A stretch of 48,736 nt of DNA from Piscinibacter caeni (GTDB taxonomy: Bacteria; Pseudomonadota; Gammaproteobacteria; Burkholderiales; Burkholderiaceae_C), in contig KZ836113.1 in assembly GCA_003265685.1 (NCBI GenBank), positions 21,746 through 70,481 of the forward strand. The letters are read 5' to 3'. The notes below the pieces were generated by a model, which was not told the origin of the DNA, made no database searches, and saw nothing but the letters and a program-made list of their open reading frames with translations. Of this stretch, positions 20,543-28,113 are shown piece by piece. The position numbers and the translations under genes were made by a program. Positions within the stretch are counted from its first letter, which is position 1, and every line of letters begins with the position of its first letter.

Positions 20543-21028
20543 ATGACCGACGACACCGCAGCGCGCCTGCACAACCTCGACAAGATCGACATCCGCATCC
20601 TGCGCGTGCTGCAGAAGGACGGGCGCATCTCGAACCTGAAGCTCGCGGAAGAAGTCCACCTGTCGCCCACCGCGGTGCTGGAGCGCGTCAAGCGCCTGAC
20701 GCGCGACGGCTTCATCCTCGGCTACGAGGCGCGCCTGAACCCGGACAAGCTCGGCGCCGGCATGCTCGTCTTCATCGAGGTGGTGCTGGACCGCACCACG
20801 CACGACGCGATGAACGCCTTCAAGGCCGCGGTGCAGGTGCGCGCCGAGATCCAGGAATGCCACCTGGTGGCCGGCGGCTTCGACTACCTGATCAAGACCC
20901 GCGTGGCCAACATGCAGGCCTACCGCGAGCTGGTGGGCTCGGTGATCTGGGCGCTCCCGGGCGTGCGCGAGACACGCACCTACGCGGTGATGGAAGAGGT
21001 CAAGAACACGACCCTATTGCCCATCTGA
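20543..21028 (+). CDS. Lrp/AsnC-family regulator, probable putA activator
   Basis: A 161-residue regulator. The N-terminal helix-turn-helix has KIDIRILRVLQKDGRISNLKLAEEVHLSPTAVLERVKRL, and the C-terminal RAM (ligand-binding) domain has the ECHLVAGGFDYLIK and YRELVGSVIWALPGV segments. It resembles the PutR/BkdR branch of the family. Divergent placement against putA suggests proline-responsive control of putA. ATG 20543 has GGAGG at 20531-20535. The stop overlaps the convergent yggS by 15 bases. Confidence 0.9.
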   Translation: MTDDTAARLHNLDKIDIRILRVLQKDGRISNLKLAEEVHLSPTAVLERVKRLTRDGFILGYEARLNPDKLGAGMLVFIEVVLDRTTHDAMNAFKAAVQVRAEIQECHLVAGGFDYLIKTRVANMQAYRELVGSVIWALPGVRETRTYAVMEEVKNTTLLPI

Positions 21029-21718
21029 GTAGTTGCGGGCGCCGAAGACCGCGGTGCCCACGCGCACGATGGTCGCACCTTCGAGGATGGCAGCCTCGAG
21101 GTCGGCGCTCATGCCCATCGACAGCGTGTCGAGGGCGAGGCCGCCGGCATTCAGCGCATCGCGCAGTTCGCGCAGCGCGCGGTGCGGCCGGCGTTGCGCC
21201 TCGAGCTCGCCGGCCGGCTCGGGGATCGCCATCAGGCCGCGCAGGCGCAGCCGCGGCAGCCCGGCCACCGCCTGCGCCACCTCGGCCACCTCGGCCGGCG
21301 CGAGCCCGCTCTTGCTCGCCTCGCCGCTGATGTTGACCTGCAGGCAGACCTGCAGCGGCGCCAGGTGGGCCGGGCGCTGCTCCGACAGGCGCTGCGCCAG
21401 CTTCAGCCGGTCGATCGAATGCACCCAGTCGAAGCGCTCGGCCACCGCACGTGTCTTGTTGCTCTGCAGCGGCCCGATCAGGTGCCACTCGAGCGCGCCG
21501 CGCAAGTCGGCGAGCGTGTCGATCTTCGCGATGCCTTCCTGCACGTAGTTCTCGCCGAAGCAGTGTTCGCCGGCCGCATGGGCCTCGCGCACTGCATCAC
21601 TGCCGAAGGTTTTGCTCACACACAGCAGCGTGACGCTTTGCACGGGGCGTTTGGCAGCGTCGCAGGCACGTGCTATGCGAGCGCGCACTTGTTGTATGTT
21701 GGAAAGGATCGTCGACAT
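21014..21718 (-). CDS. yggS: PLP homeostasis protein YggS
   Basis: A 234-residue PLP-binding TIM-barrel protein (PLPBP). Lys36 in LLCVSKTFG is the expected Schiff-base lysine, and the family stretches HCFGENYVQE, WHLIGPLQSNK, VNISGEASKSG and LSMGMSADLEAAI are present. It regulates free pyridoxal phosphate and amino-acid balance. A likely -10 box GATACT (minus strand, 21730-21735) ends 11 bases before the ATG and there is no Shine-Dalgarno. It is divergent from pilT, as often seen. Confidence 0.95.
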   Translation of the reverse strand: MSTILSNIQQVRARIARACDAAKRPVQSVTLLCVSKTFGSDAVREAHAAGEHCFGENYVQEGIAKIDTLADLRGALEWHLIGPLQSNKTRAVAERFDWVHSIDRLKLAQRLSEQRPAHLAPLQVCLQVNISGEASKSGLAPAEVAEVAQAVAGLPRLRLRGLMAIPEPAGELEAQRRPHRALRELRDALNAGGLALDTLSMGMSADLEAAILEGATIVRVGTAVFGARNYSDGQ

Positions 21719-21735
21719 AATGCGACGAGAGTATC
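21692..21735. promoter_or_regulatory. Overlapping divergent promoters of yggS and pilT
   Basis: On the plus strand TTGTAT (21692-21697), an 18-base gap and CATAAT (21716-21721) form a candidate pilT promoter with a start near 21728. On the minus strand GATACT (21730-21735) is a candidate yggS -10 box with a start near 21723. The two transcripts would overlap by a few bases. The pilT -10 box overlaps the yggS start codon. Confidence 0.45.
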
Positions 21736-21781
21736 CATGCGCCGGCCCTCGCCGCTGCGCGACTCGCCACCCCCGCACTCC

Positions 21782-22825
21782 ATGGACATCACCCAGCTGC
21801 TGGCGTTTTCGGTCAAGAACAAGGCTTCTGACCTTCACCTGTCCGCCGGGCTGCCGCCGATGATCCGCGTGCACGGGGACGTGCGCCGCATCAACGTCGA
21901 CCCGCTCGAGCACAAGCAGGTGCACGACATGGTGTACGACATCATGAACGACTCCCAGCGCAAGGCCTACGAGGAGACGCTCGAGTGCGACTTCTCGTTC
22001 GAGATCCAGGGCCTGGCGCGCTTCCGCGTCAACGCGTTCAACCAGAACCGCGGCGCGGGCGCGGTGTTCCGGACCATCCCGTCGAAGATCCTGACGCTCG
22101 AGCAGCTCAACGCGCCCAAGGTGTTCGCCGAGCTCTCGCTCAAGCCGCGCGGCCTCGTGCTCGTGACCGGGCCCACCGGCTCGGGCAAGTCGACCACGCT
22201 GGCCGCGATGGTCAACCACCTGAACGAAAACGAGTTCGGCCACGTGCTGACGGTGGAAGACCCGATCGAGTTCGTGCACGAGTCGAAGAAGTGCCTCGTG
22301 AACCAGCGCGAGGTCGGGCCGCACACGCTGAGCTTCTCCAACGCGCTGCGCTCGGCGCTGCGCGAGGACCCGGACGCCATCCTCGTGGGCGAAATGCGCG
22401 ACCTGGAGACGATCCGCCTCGCGCTGACCGCCGCGGAGACCGGCCACCTGGTGTTCGGCACGCTGCACACCTCGAGCGCGGCAAAGACGGTCGACCGCGT
22501 GGTCGACGTGTTCCCCGCGGCCGAGAAGGAGATGGTGCGCGCGATGCTGTCGGAATCGCTGATCGGCGTGATCTCGCAGACGCTGTGCAAGCTCAAGGAC
22601 GGCTCGGGCCGCGTCGCGGCGCACGAGATCATGCTCGGCACCGCAGCGATTCGGAACCTGATCCGCGAGAACAAGATCGCGCAGATGTACTCGTCGATCC
22701 AGACCGGCAACAGCGTCGGCATGCAGACGCTCGACCAGAACCTCGCCGAGATGGTGCGGCGCAATGTCATCTCGCCGGCCGAAGCGCGCGGCAAGGCCAA
22801 GTTTCCCGAGAATTTCCCCGGCTGA
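21782..22825 (+). CDS. pilT: Type IV pilus retraction ATPase PilT
   Basis: A 347-residue hexameric ATPase that powers pilus retraction from the cytoplasm. The N-terminus MDITQLLAFSVKNKASDLHLSAGLPPM matches PilT starts. Walker A GPTGSGKS is at 130-137, Walker B is ILVGEMRD, and the His box is HLVFGTLHT. The AIRNLIRE(N)KI motif needed for retraction is present. ATG 21782 was chosen by homology but has no Shine-Dalgarno. An in-frame ATG at 21737 would add 15 residues and lies just nine bases after the predicted transcription start. Confidence 0.96.
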   Translation: MDITQLLAFSVKNKASDLHLSAGLPPMIRVHGDVRRINVDPLEHKQVHDMVYDIMNDSQRKAYEETLECDFSFEIQGLARFRVNAFNQNRGAGAVFRTIPSKILTLEQLNAPKVFAELSLKPRGLVLVTGPTGSGKSTTLAAMVNHLNENEFGHVLTVEDPIEFVHESKKCLVNQREVGPHTLSFSNALRSALREDPDAILVGEMRDLETIRLALTAAETGHLVFGTLHTSSAAKTVDRVVDVFPAAEKEMVRAMLSESLIGVISQTLCKLKDGSGRVAAHEIMLGTAAIRNLIRENKIAQMYSSIQTGNSVGMQTLDQNLAEMVRRNVISPAEARGKAKFPENFPG

Positions 22826-22845
22826 GTCGGAAGGAAGGCTGAACT

Positions 22846-23982
22846 ATGGAACGCGACCAGGCCTCGAAATTCGTCAACGACCTGCTGCGGCTGATGGTCA
22901 GCCGCAACGGCTCGGACCTGTTCCTCACGGCCGACTTCCCGCCCGCGATCAAGGTCGACGGCAAGGTCACCAAGGTCTCGCCACAGCCGCTGACCGGCGC
23001 GCACACGCTGGCGCTGACGCGCTCGGTGATGAACGACAAGCAGGCCGCCGAGTTCGAGAAGACCAAGGAGTGCAACTTCGCGATCTCGCCGCAGGGCATC
23101 GGCCGCTTCCGCGTCAACGCCTTCGTGCAGCAGGGCAACGTCGGCCTGGTGATGCGGACGATCCCGCAGACGCTCCCGACCATCGACAGCCTGAACCTGC
23201 CGCAGGTGCTCAAGGACGTGGCGATGACCAAGCGCGGCCTGGTCATCTTCGTCGGCGCCACCGGTTCGGGCAAGAGCACCTCCCTGGCGGCGATGGTCGA
23301 CTTCCGCAACGAGAACTCGTTCGGCCACATCATCACCATCGAGGACCCGGTCGAGTTCGTGCACCCGCACAAGAACTGCATCATCACGCAGCGCGAGGTG
23401 GGCATCGACACCGACGGGTGGGAGCAGGCGCTGAAGAACACGCTGCGCCAGGCGCCCGACGTCATCCTGATGGGCGAGATCCGCGACCGCGAGACCATGG
23501 AGCACGCGGTCGCCTTCGCCGAGACCGGCCACCTGTGCATGGCCACGCTGCACGCCAACAGCGCCAACCAGGCGCTGGACCGCATCATCAACTTCTTCCC
23601 CGAGGAGCGCCGCGCCCAGCTGCTGATGGACCTCTCGCTCAACCTCAAGGGCCTGGTCTCGCAACGCCTGCTGCCGCGCCAGGAGGGCAAGGGCCGCATC
23701 GCGGCGGTCGAGATCCTGCTCAACACGCCGCTGATCGCCGACATGATCTTCAAGGGCGAGGTGGCCGAGATCAAGGACCTGATGAAGCGCTCGCGCGAGC
23801 TCGGCATGCAGACCTTCGACCAGGCGCTGTTCGACCTCTACGAGAGCAACCTCGTCACCTTCGAGGACGCGCTGCGCAATGCCGACTCGGTGAACGACCT
23901 GCGCCTGCAGATCAAGCTGCACAGCACGCGCGCGCGCTCGTCCGACCTGGCGGCCGGCACGGAGCACCTGACCATCGTGTAA
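22846..23982 (+). CDS. pilU: Type IV pilus ATPase PilU
   Basis: A 378-residue PilT paralogue that assists retraction. Walker A GATGSGKS starts at residue 137, Walker B is ILMGEIRDRETME, and the His box is HLCMATLHANSANQ. It starts 20 bases after pilT behind a strong purine-rich Shine-Dalgarno (GGAAGGAAGG). PilU usually needs PilT to act. The C-terminus (RSSDLAAGTEHLTIV) is typical of the family. Confidence 0.95.
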   Translation: MERDQASKFVNDLLRLMVSRNGSDLFLTADFPPAIKVDGKVTKVSPQPLTGAHTLALTRSVMNDKQAAEFEKTKECNFAISPQGIGRFRVNAFVQQGNVGLVMRTIPQTLPTIDSLNLPQVLKDVAMTKRGLVIFVGATGSGKSTSLAAMVDFRNENSFGHIITIEDPVEFVHPHKNCIITQREVGIDTDGWEQALKNTLRQAPDVILMGEIRDRETMEHAVAFAETGHLCMATLHANSANQALDRIINFFPEERRAQLLMDLSLNLKGLVSQRLLPRQEGKGRIAAVEILLNTPLIADMIFKGEVAEIKDLMKRSRELGMQTFDQALFDLYESNLVTFEDALRNADSVNDLRLQIKLHSTRARSSDLAAGTEHLTIV

Positions 23983-24003
23983 TCTGGCGCTCCGCTGCAT
24001 CCA

Positions 24004-24025
24004 CACGGCCTCTTTCGAGGCCGTG
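24004..24025 (+). terminator. Hairpin after pilU
   Basis: A perfect nine-base-pair stem, CACGGCCTC pairing with GAGGCCGTG around a TTTC loop, 21 bases after the pilU stop. Only a short, broken T stretch follows, so it may be a weak terminator or an mRNA-stabilising hairpin. It lies 18 bases before the next start codon. Confidence 0.5.
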
Positions 24026-24043
24026 GTCGTTTCGGGAGCCTGC

Positions 24044-24949
24044 ATGAGCACGAGCATCAGCACGAAGTCGTACGAGAGCCTTCCGCCGCGCGCCGCGGCC
24101 TTCCTCGGCCTGGGCGTGATGGGCCACCCGATGGCCGGGCATTTGGCGCGCGCCGGGCACCGCGTGACGGTCTACAACCGCACGGCCGCCAAGGCCGCCG
24201 CCTGGGCCGGCGAGTACGGCGGCGCGGCGGCCGCGACGCCGCGCGAGGCGGCCCAGGGCGCCGACCTGGTGTGCGCCTGCGTCGGCAACGACGACGACCT
24301 GCGCGCCGTCGCGCTCGGCCCCGATGGCGCCTTCGCCGGCATGCCGCGCGGCGCGGTGTTCGTCGACCACACCACCGCCTCGGCGGAGGTGGCGCGCGAG
24401 CTGTACGCGGCCGCCAAGGAGCGTGGCCTGCATTTCGTCGATGCACCCGTCTCGGGCGGCCAGGCCGGCGCCGTCAACGGCGCGCTGACGGTGATGTGCG
24501 GCGGCGATGCCGAGCCCTTCGAGCGCGTCAAGCCGGTGCTCGGCGCCTATGCACGCGCGGTGACGCTGGTGGGCGCGAGCGGCGCTGGCCAGCTCGCCAA
24601 GATGGTCAACCAGACCGCGATCGCCGGGCTACTGCAGGGCCTGGCCGAGGCGATCGCCTTCGGCCAGAAGGCCGGCCTGGACATGAAGCTGGTGCTCGAG
24701 GTGATCGGCAAGGGCGCCGCGCAGAGCTGGCAGATGGACAACCGCGGCGGCACGATGATCGAGAACCGCTTCGACTTCGGCTTCGCGGTCGACTGGATGC
24801 GCAAGGACCTCGGCCTGGTGCTCGAGGAGGGCCGGCGCCTCGGTGCACGACTGCCGGTCACGGCGCTGGTGGACCAGTTCTATGCCGACGTGCAGGCCGC
24901 CGGCGGCAATCGGCTCGACACCTCGAGCCTGATCAAGCGGCTGCGCTGA
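24044..24949 (+). CDS. 3-hydroxyisobutyrate dehydrogenase-like NAD(P) oxidoreductase
   Basis: A 301-residue beta-hydroxyacid dehydrogenase. It has an N-terminal Rossmann motif FLGLGVMGHPMAGHLARAGH, the DAPVSGGQAGA substrate loop, and the catalytic lysine region GQLAKMVNQ. Members reduce or oxidise 3-hydroxyisobutyrate, tartronate semialdehyde or related short acids. The substrate cannot be chosen from sequence alone. ATG 24044 follows GGGAG. The gene is alone after the pilU hairpin and convergent with dolP. Confidence 0.9.
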   Translation: MSTSISTKSYESLPPRAAAFLGLGVMGHPMAGHLARAGHRVTVYNRTAAKAAAWAGEYGGAAAATPREAAQGADLVCACVGNDDDLRAVALGPDGAFAGMPRGAVFVDHTTASAEVARELYAAAKERGLHFVDAPVSGGQAGAVNGALTVMCGGDAEPFERVKPVLGAYARAVTLVGASGAGQLAKMVNQTAIAGLLQGLAEAIAFGQKAGLDMKLVLEVIGKGAAQSWQMDNRGGTMIENRFDFGFAVDWMRKDLGLVLEEGRRLGARLPVTALVDQFYADVQAAGGNRLDTSSLIKRLR

Positions 24950-24958
24950 CCGCCAGGT

Positions 24959-25594
24959 TCAAGGTGCCTTCTGCACCGCCTTGGGCACCATGTCCGCCAG
25001 CTCGGCCTCGCTGACGACCTCGAACACGCGCACCACCTTCTGCACGCCGCCCACGCCGCGCGCGATCTCGCTGGCGCGCGTGGCCTCGCGCTCGGTGACG
25101 CGGCCCATCAGGTAGACCACGCCGCGTTCGGTGACCACCTTGACGGCGTTGGCCTGAAGGTCCTTCGCGTCGACGAAGCTCGCCTTGACCTTGCTGGTCA
25201 GGATGGTGTCGTTGGAGCGGCTGGTCAGCGAGGTCGCGCCCATCACGCCGAGTTCGTTGACGATCGAGCGCACGTTCTCGATGCGCGCCACGTTCTGCTC
25301 GACGGCGGCCTTGTCGGCCTCGCTGGCGACCTCGCCGGTCAGCAGCAACATGCGGTTGTAGCTGGTCGCGTTGACGTGGCCGCGGTCGCCGATCGCCTCG
25401 CGCACGCGCGACAGCGTCTTCAACTCGATGCCCTGGTCCTCGACCTGGGTGCCGGAGGTGCGGCGATCGGCCACCACCATGGTCGTGCCGACCACGGCGC
25501 CGCCCACCAGCAACGGCGCGCAGGCGGAGAACAGCGAACTGGCGGCCAGCGCCGCCAGCAGCGCGGAACGCCGCGCGAACGAAGAGCGGATCAT
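24959..25594 (-). CDS. dolP: Outer-membrane BON-domain lipoprotein DolP
   Basis: A 211-residue lipoprotein with a signal peptide ending in the lipobox LFSAC, so it is lipid-anchored. It has two BON domains (VNATSYNRMLLLTGEVASEADK around 80-120, then KVVTERGVVYLMGRVTEREA around 150-195). The match is to DolP (YraP), which supports outer-membrane integrity. The order dolP-diaA-yraN facing rsmI is the same block as in E. coli. Its ATG overlaps the diaA stop (ATGA). Confidence 0.88.
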   Translation of the reverse strand: MIRSSFARRSALLAALAASSLFSACAPLLVGGAVVGTTMVVADRRTSGTQVEDQGIELKTLSRVREAIGDRGHVNATSYNRMLLLTGEVASEADKAAVEQNVARIENVRSIVNELGVMGATSLTSRSNDTILTSKVKASFVDAKDLQANAVKVVTERGVVYLMGRVTEREATRASEIARGVGGVQKVVRVFEVVSEAELADMVPKAVQKAP

Positions 25595-26187
25595 GTGTTT
25601 TCCTGTTCTCCGAGCAGCTGCAGGTCGACCGCATCGCAGATGCAGTGCAGCGCGAGGATGTGGACTTCCTGGATGCGCGCGGTGCGCTCGTGCGGCACGC
25701 AGATGTGCACGTCGGTCTCGCCCAGGCGCTCGCGCAGCTTGCCGCCGCCACGCCCGGTCAGCGCGATCACGGTCATCTCCTTCGCGCGCGCCGCGTCCAC
25801 CGCGGTCAGCACGTTGGCCGAGTTGCCGCTGGTGGTGATGGCCACCAGCACGTCGCCCGGCGCGCCGAGCGCCTGCACCTGCTTGGAGTAGATCGAGTTG
25901 AAGTCGTAGTCGTTGCCGATCGCCGTCAGGATCGAGGTGTCGGTGGTCAGCGCGATCGCCGCGAGGCCGGGGCGCTCGCGCTCGAAGCGGCCGACGAACT
26001 CGGCTGCGAAGTGCTGCGCATCGCTGGCCGAGCCGCCGTTGCCGCACACCAGCACCTTGCCGCCCGCCGTGATGCAGCCGACCACCGCGCCGACGGCATC
26101 GGCAATCGGCTTGGCGAGGATCTCGGCGGCGGCGTACTTCAGGTCGGCGCTGTCGAAGAACTGCTGCTGGATGCGTTGTTCAAGCAT
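25591..26187 (-). CDS. diaA: SIS-domain protein DiaA (DnaA initiator-associating)
   Basis: A 198-residue SIS-domain protein. Phosphosugar-fold motifs are KVLVCGNGGSASDAQHFAAEFVGRF and LVAITTSGNSANVLTA. GmhA (sedoheptulose-7-phosphate isomerase) is a close relative, but the dolP/yraN/rsmI neighbourhood favours DiaA, which binds DnaA and stimulates initiation. The final segment HICDAVDLQLL-like (HCICDAVDLQLLGEQEN) fits the family. Sequence alone does not exclude an isomerase. Confidence 0.85.
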   Translation of the reverse strand: MLEQRIQQQFFDSADLKYAAAEILAKPIADAVGAVVGCITAGGKVLVCGNGGSASDAQHFAAEFVGRFERERPGLAAIALTTDTSILTAIGNDYDFNSIYSKQVQALGAPGDVLVAITTSGNSANVLTAVDAARAKEMTVIALTGRGGGKLRERLGETDVHICVPHERTARIQEVHILALHCICDAVDLQLLGEQENT

Positions 26188-26253
26188 GACGGGCGATGAT
26201 AAGACAGGCGTCCGGCCGGCCGGTTCCGTCCCGGTTTCGTGCCGTTAACGCCT

Positions 26254-26649
26254 TCAGGACGCGTCGAACGCGCCGCGCAGCCACTCGAGCCGGCCCCCGT
26301 CGAGCGCGACCACGTCGAAGCGGCAGGGCGGTGGGCTGGCGTAACGCAACAGGTAGTGCCCGGCGGCATACACGAGGCGCTGGCGCTTGATCGCCCCGAC
26401 GCTCGCCGCGGCGCCGCCGAAGCGGCCATTGCCTCGGGCACGCACCTCGACGAACACCAGCGTGCCGTCGGGCTCGCGCATCACCAGGTCGATCTCGCCG
26501 CCGCGCCCGGTCGGCCCGCGGGCCACCCGATAATTGCGCTCGACCAGCAGCAGGCCCTGCGCGCGCAGGTGGGCGAGCGCCGCCGATTCGGCGGCGTCGC
26601 CGGTGGCCTTGGTGCTCGTTCCGGTCGACGATCCCCGCTTCGTGAACAC
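26254..26649 (-). CDS. yraN: UPF0102 family protein YraN
   Basis: A 131-residue nuclease-fold protein. Family motifs are [45 protein letters not shown] and [13 protein letters not shown]. The D-x(n)-E-V-R arrangement resembles the PD-(D/E)xK core. The role in cells is not established. No ATG fits, so I chose GTG 26649. This overlaps the divergent rsmI start by eight bases, which is unusual. The gene is 66 bases upstream of diaA. Confidence 0.82.
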   Translation of the reverse strand: MFTKRGSSTGTSTKATGDAAESAALAHLRAQGLLLVERNYRVARGPTGRGGEIDLVMREPDGTLVFVEVRARGNGRFGGAAASVGAIKRQRLVYAAGHYLLRYASPPPCRFDVVALDGGRLEWLRGAFDAS

Positions 26650-27553
26650 CGATCCCGCCCCCTCCCTGCGCCAGGCCGCTGCTGCCGCGGCCGGCACCCA
26701 GCAGCACCCCGCCGGGGCACTGTACGTGGTGGCCACGCCGATCGGCAACCTGGCGGACCTGAGCCTGCGCGCCATCCACGTGCTGGGCCTGGCCGACGCC
26801 ATCGCCTGCGAGGACACGCGCCACACCGCACCGCTGCTGCGCCACCTCGGCATCGCCGGCAAGGCGCTGCTGCCGGTGCACGAGCACAACGAGCGCGCAG
26901 CGGCCGAGGCGGTGATCGCCCGGCTCGCTGCCGGCGAGCGGGTTGCACTGGTCAGCGACGCCGGCACGCCGGCCGTCAGCGACCCCGGCGCCACGCTGGT
27001 GGCCGCAGTCCGCGCAGCCGGGCACCGCTGCATCCCGATCCCGGGGGCGAGCAGCGCGGTGGCCGCCGTCAGCGTGGCCGGCGACCGGCGTGGCCAGGGC
27101 TTCCGTTTCGTCGGCTTCCTGCCGGCACGCGGCGGCGAGCGCACGCAGGCCCTGCAGGCCGTCGCGGCAGCGCCCGAAACCAGCGTGCTGTTCGAGGCGC
27201 CGCATCGCATCGAAGCGCTCGCCGCGGCCCTGGCGGCGGCCTGCGGCACGCGCGAACTCACGCTGTGCCGCGAACTGACCAAGCAGTTCGAGACGGTGGC
27301 CACCCTGTCGGCGCGCGAGCTGCCCGCCTGGCTGGCCGCCGACCCGAACCGGCTGCGCGGCGAGTTCGTGCTGGTGCTGCACGCGCTCGCGGAAGACACC
27401 GCCGGCGAGGCCGGTGCACACGACCGCACGCTGGCCACGCTGCTGGCCGAACTGCCGCTCAAGCAGGCCGTGGCCCTGGCGGCGAGCCTCACCGGCGCGC
27501 CGCGCAATGCGCTCTACGAGCGTGCGCTGGCGCTCAAGAACGCCGGCGGCTGA
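26642..27553 (+). CDS. rsmI: 16S rRNA (cytidine-1402-2'-O)-methyltransferase
   Basis: An SAM-dependent tetrapyrrole-methylase-fold enzyme that methylates C1402 of 16S rRNA. Motifs are [50 protein letters not shown] and [11 protein letters not shown]. With GTG 26642 the protein is 303 residues. The first conserved residue block begins at about 22, so a GTG further upstream is possible but not needed. There is no clear Shine-Dalgarno. Confidence 0.92.
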   Translation: MNTDPAPSLRQAAAAAAGTQQHPAGALYVVATPIGNLADLSLRAIHVLGLADAIACEDTRHTAPLLRHLGIAGKALLPVHEHNERAAAEAVIARLAAGERVALVSDAGTPAVSDPGATLVAAVRAAGHRCIPIPGASSAVAAVSVAGDRRGQGFRFVGFLPARGGERTQALQAVAAAPETSVLFEAPHRIEALAAALAAACGTRELTLCRELTKQFETVATLSARELPAWLAADPNRLRGEFVLVLHALAEDTAGEAGAHDRTLATLLAELPLKQAVALAASLTGAPRNALYERALALKNAGG

Positions 27554-27581
27554 GCGCGCTCGGGGCGCGATCAGGCCGCGC

Positions 27582-27929
27582 TCAGGTGCCGCTCTTCGGC
27601 GCGACCTGGGCGTCGTGCTTCTGGCGCTTGATACTGCGGCTGGCGTGGTTCTGCATCTTGTGCAGCTGCCGGCGCTCGTGGCGCGTCACCGTGCCGTCCG
27701 CCTTGGCCTTGTTTTCGGCCTTGTCGACGGCGGCCTGCTTGCGCTCGAGCCGGTGGGTCTCGCGCTTCGTCAGCGCGCCCGAGGCCACACCCTGGTCGAT
27801 GCGCTTTTCCTGGTTCGCCTGCCGCTGGTCGATGCCGGGCGTGGCGGCAGGCGCGGGAGCGGCCTGGGCGAAGGCGGCGGCAGCGCTCAGGGCCAGGAGG
27901 GCGGCGGCAAGGGGCTTGATGGCGTTCAT
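27582..27929 (-). CDS. Small secreted Lys/Arg-rich helical protein
   Basis: A 115-residue protein with a signal peptide cut after AQA (residues 1-22), then charged helices with repeated patterns: IDQRQANQEKRIDQGVASGALTKRE, RLERKQAAVDKAENKAKAD and GTVTRHERRQLHKMQN. Proteins of this pattern are frequent in Burkholderiales with no established role. The repeat D/S-G-x-L/V-T-x-x-E resembles a degenerate EF-hand loop, but the acidic ligands are incomplete. Phased GTAAA repeats lie about 96-120 bases upstream, suggesting response-regulator control. Confidence 0.75.
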   Translation of the reverse strand: MNAIKPLAAALLALSAAAAFAQAAPAPAATPGIDQRQANQEKRIDQGVASGALTKRETHRLERKQAAVDKAENKAKADGTVTRHERRQLHKMQNHASRSIKRQKHDAQVAPKSGT

Positions 27930-28024
27930 GTCGATTCCTGTGGGCAAGGGTTCGGAAAGTGCGGCGCGCGACGGCTCCGTGCCGATCCAACGACGCGCCC
28001 TCGCGGGCCGTGCACCCGCCCCGT

Positions 28025-28049
28025 GTAAAGCCCGGTAAAGCCCGACAAA
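28025..28049. promoter_or_regulatory. Phased GTAAA repeats, response-regulator type site
   Basis: Three ten-base repeats: GTAAAGCCCG (28025), GTAAAGCCCG (28035) and ACAAAGCCCG (28045). The first two match the CpxR-type arrangement GTAAA-N5-GTAAA exactly. They lie between the divergent secreted-protein gene and tldD, 96 bases upstream of the former and 65 bases upstream of the latter. Confidence 0.5.
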
Positions 28050-28082
28050 GCCCGGTGATGCCGGTCTCGGCGAGGCGGCTCC

Positions 28083-28088
28083 TACAAT
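28083..28088 (+). promoter_or_regulatory. -10 box of tldD
   Basis: TACAAT lies 25 bases before the tldD ATG, with GAAGGAG (28102-28108) as Shine-Dalgarno between them. No clear -35 box is seen. The phased GTAAA repeats lie just upstream. Confidence 0.5.
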
Positions 28089-28113
28089 GCTCCGGCAGCT
28101 CGAAGGAGTGCCC

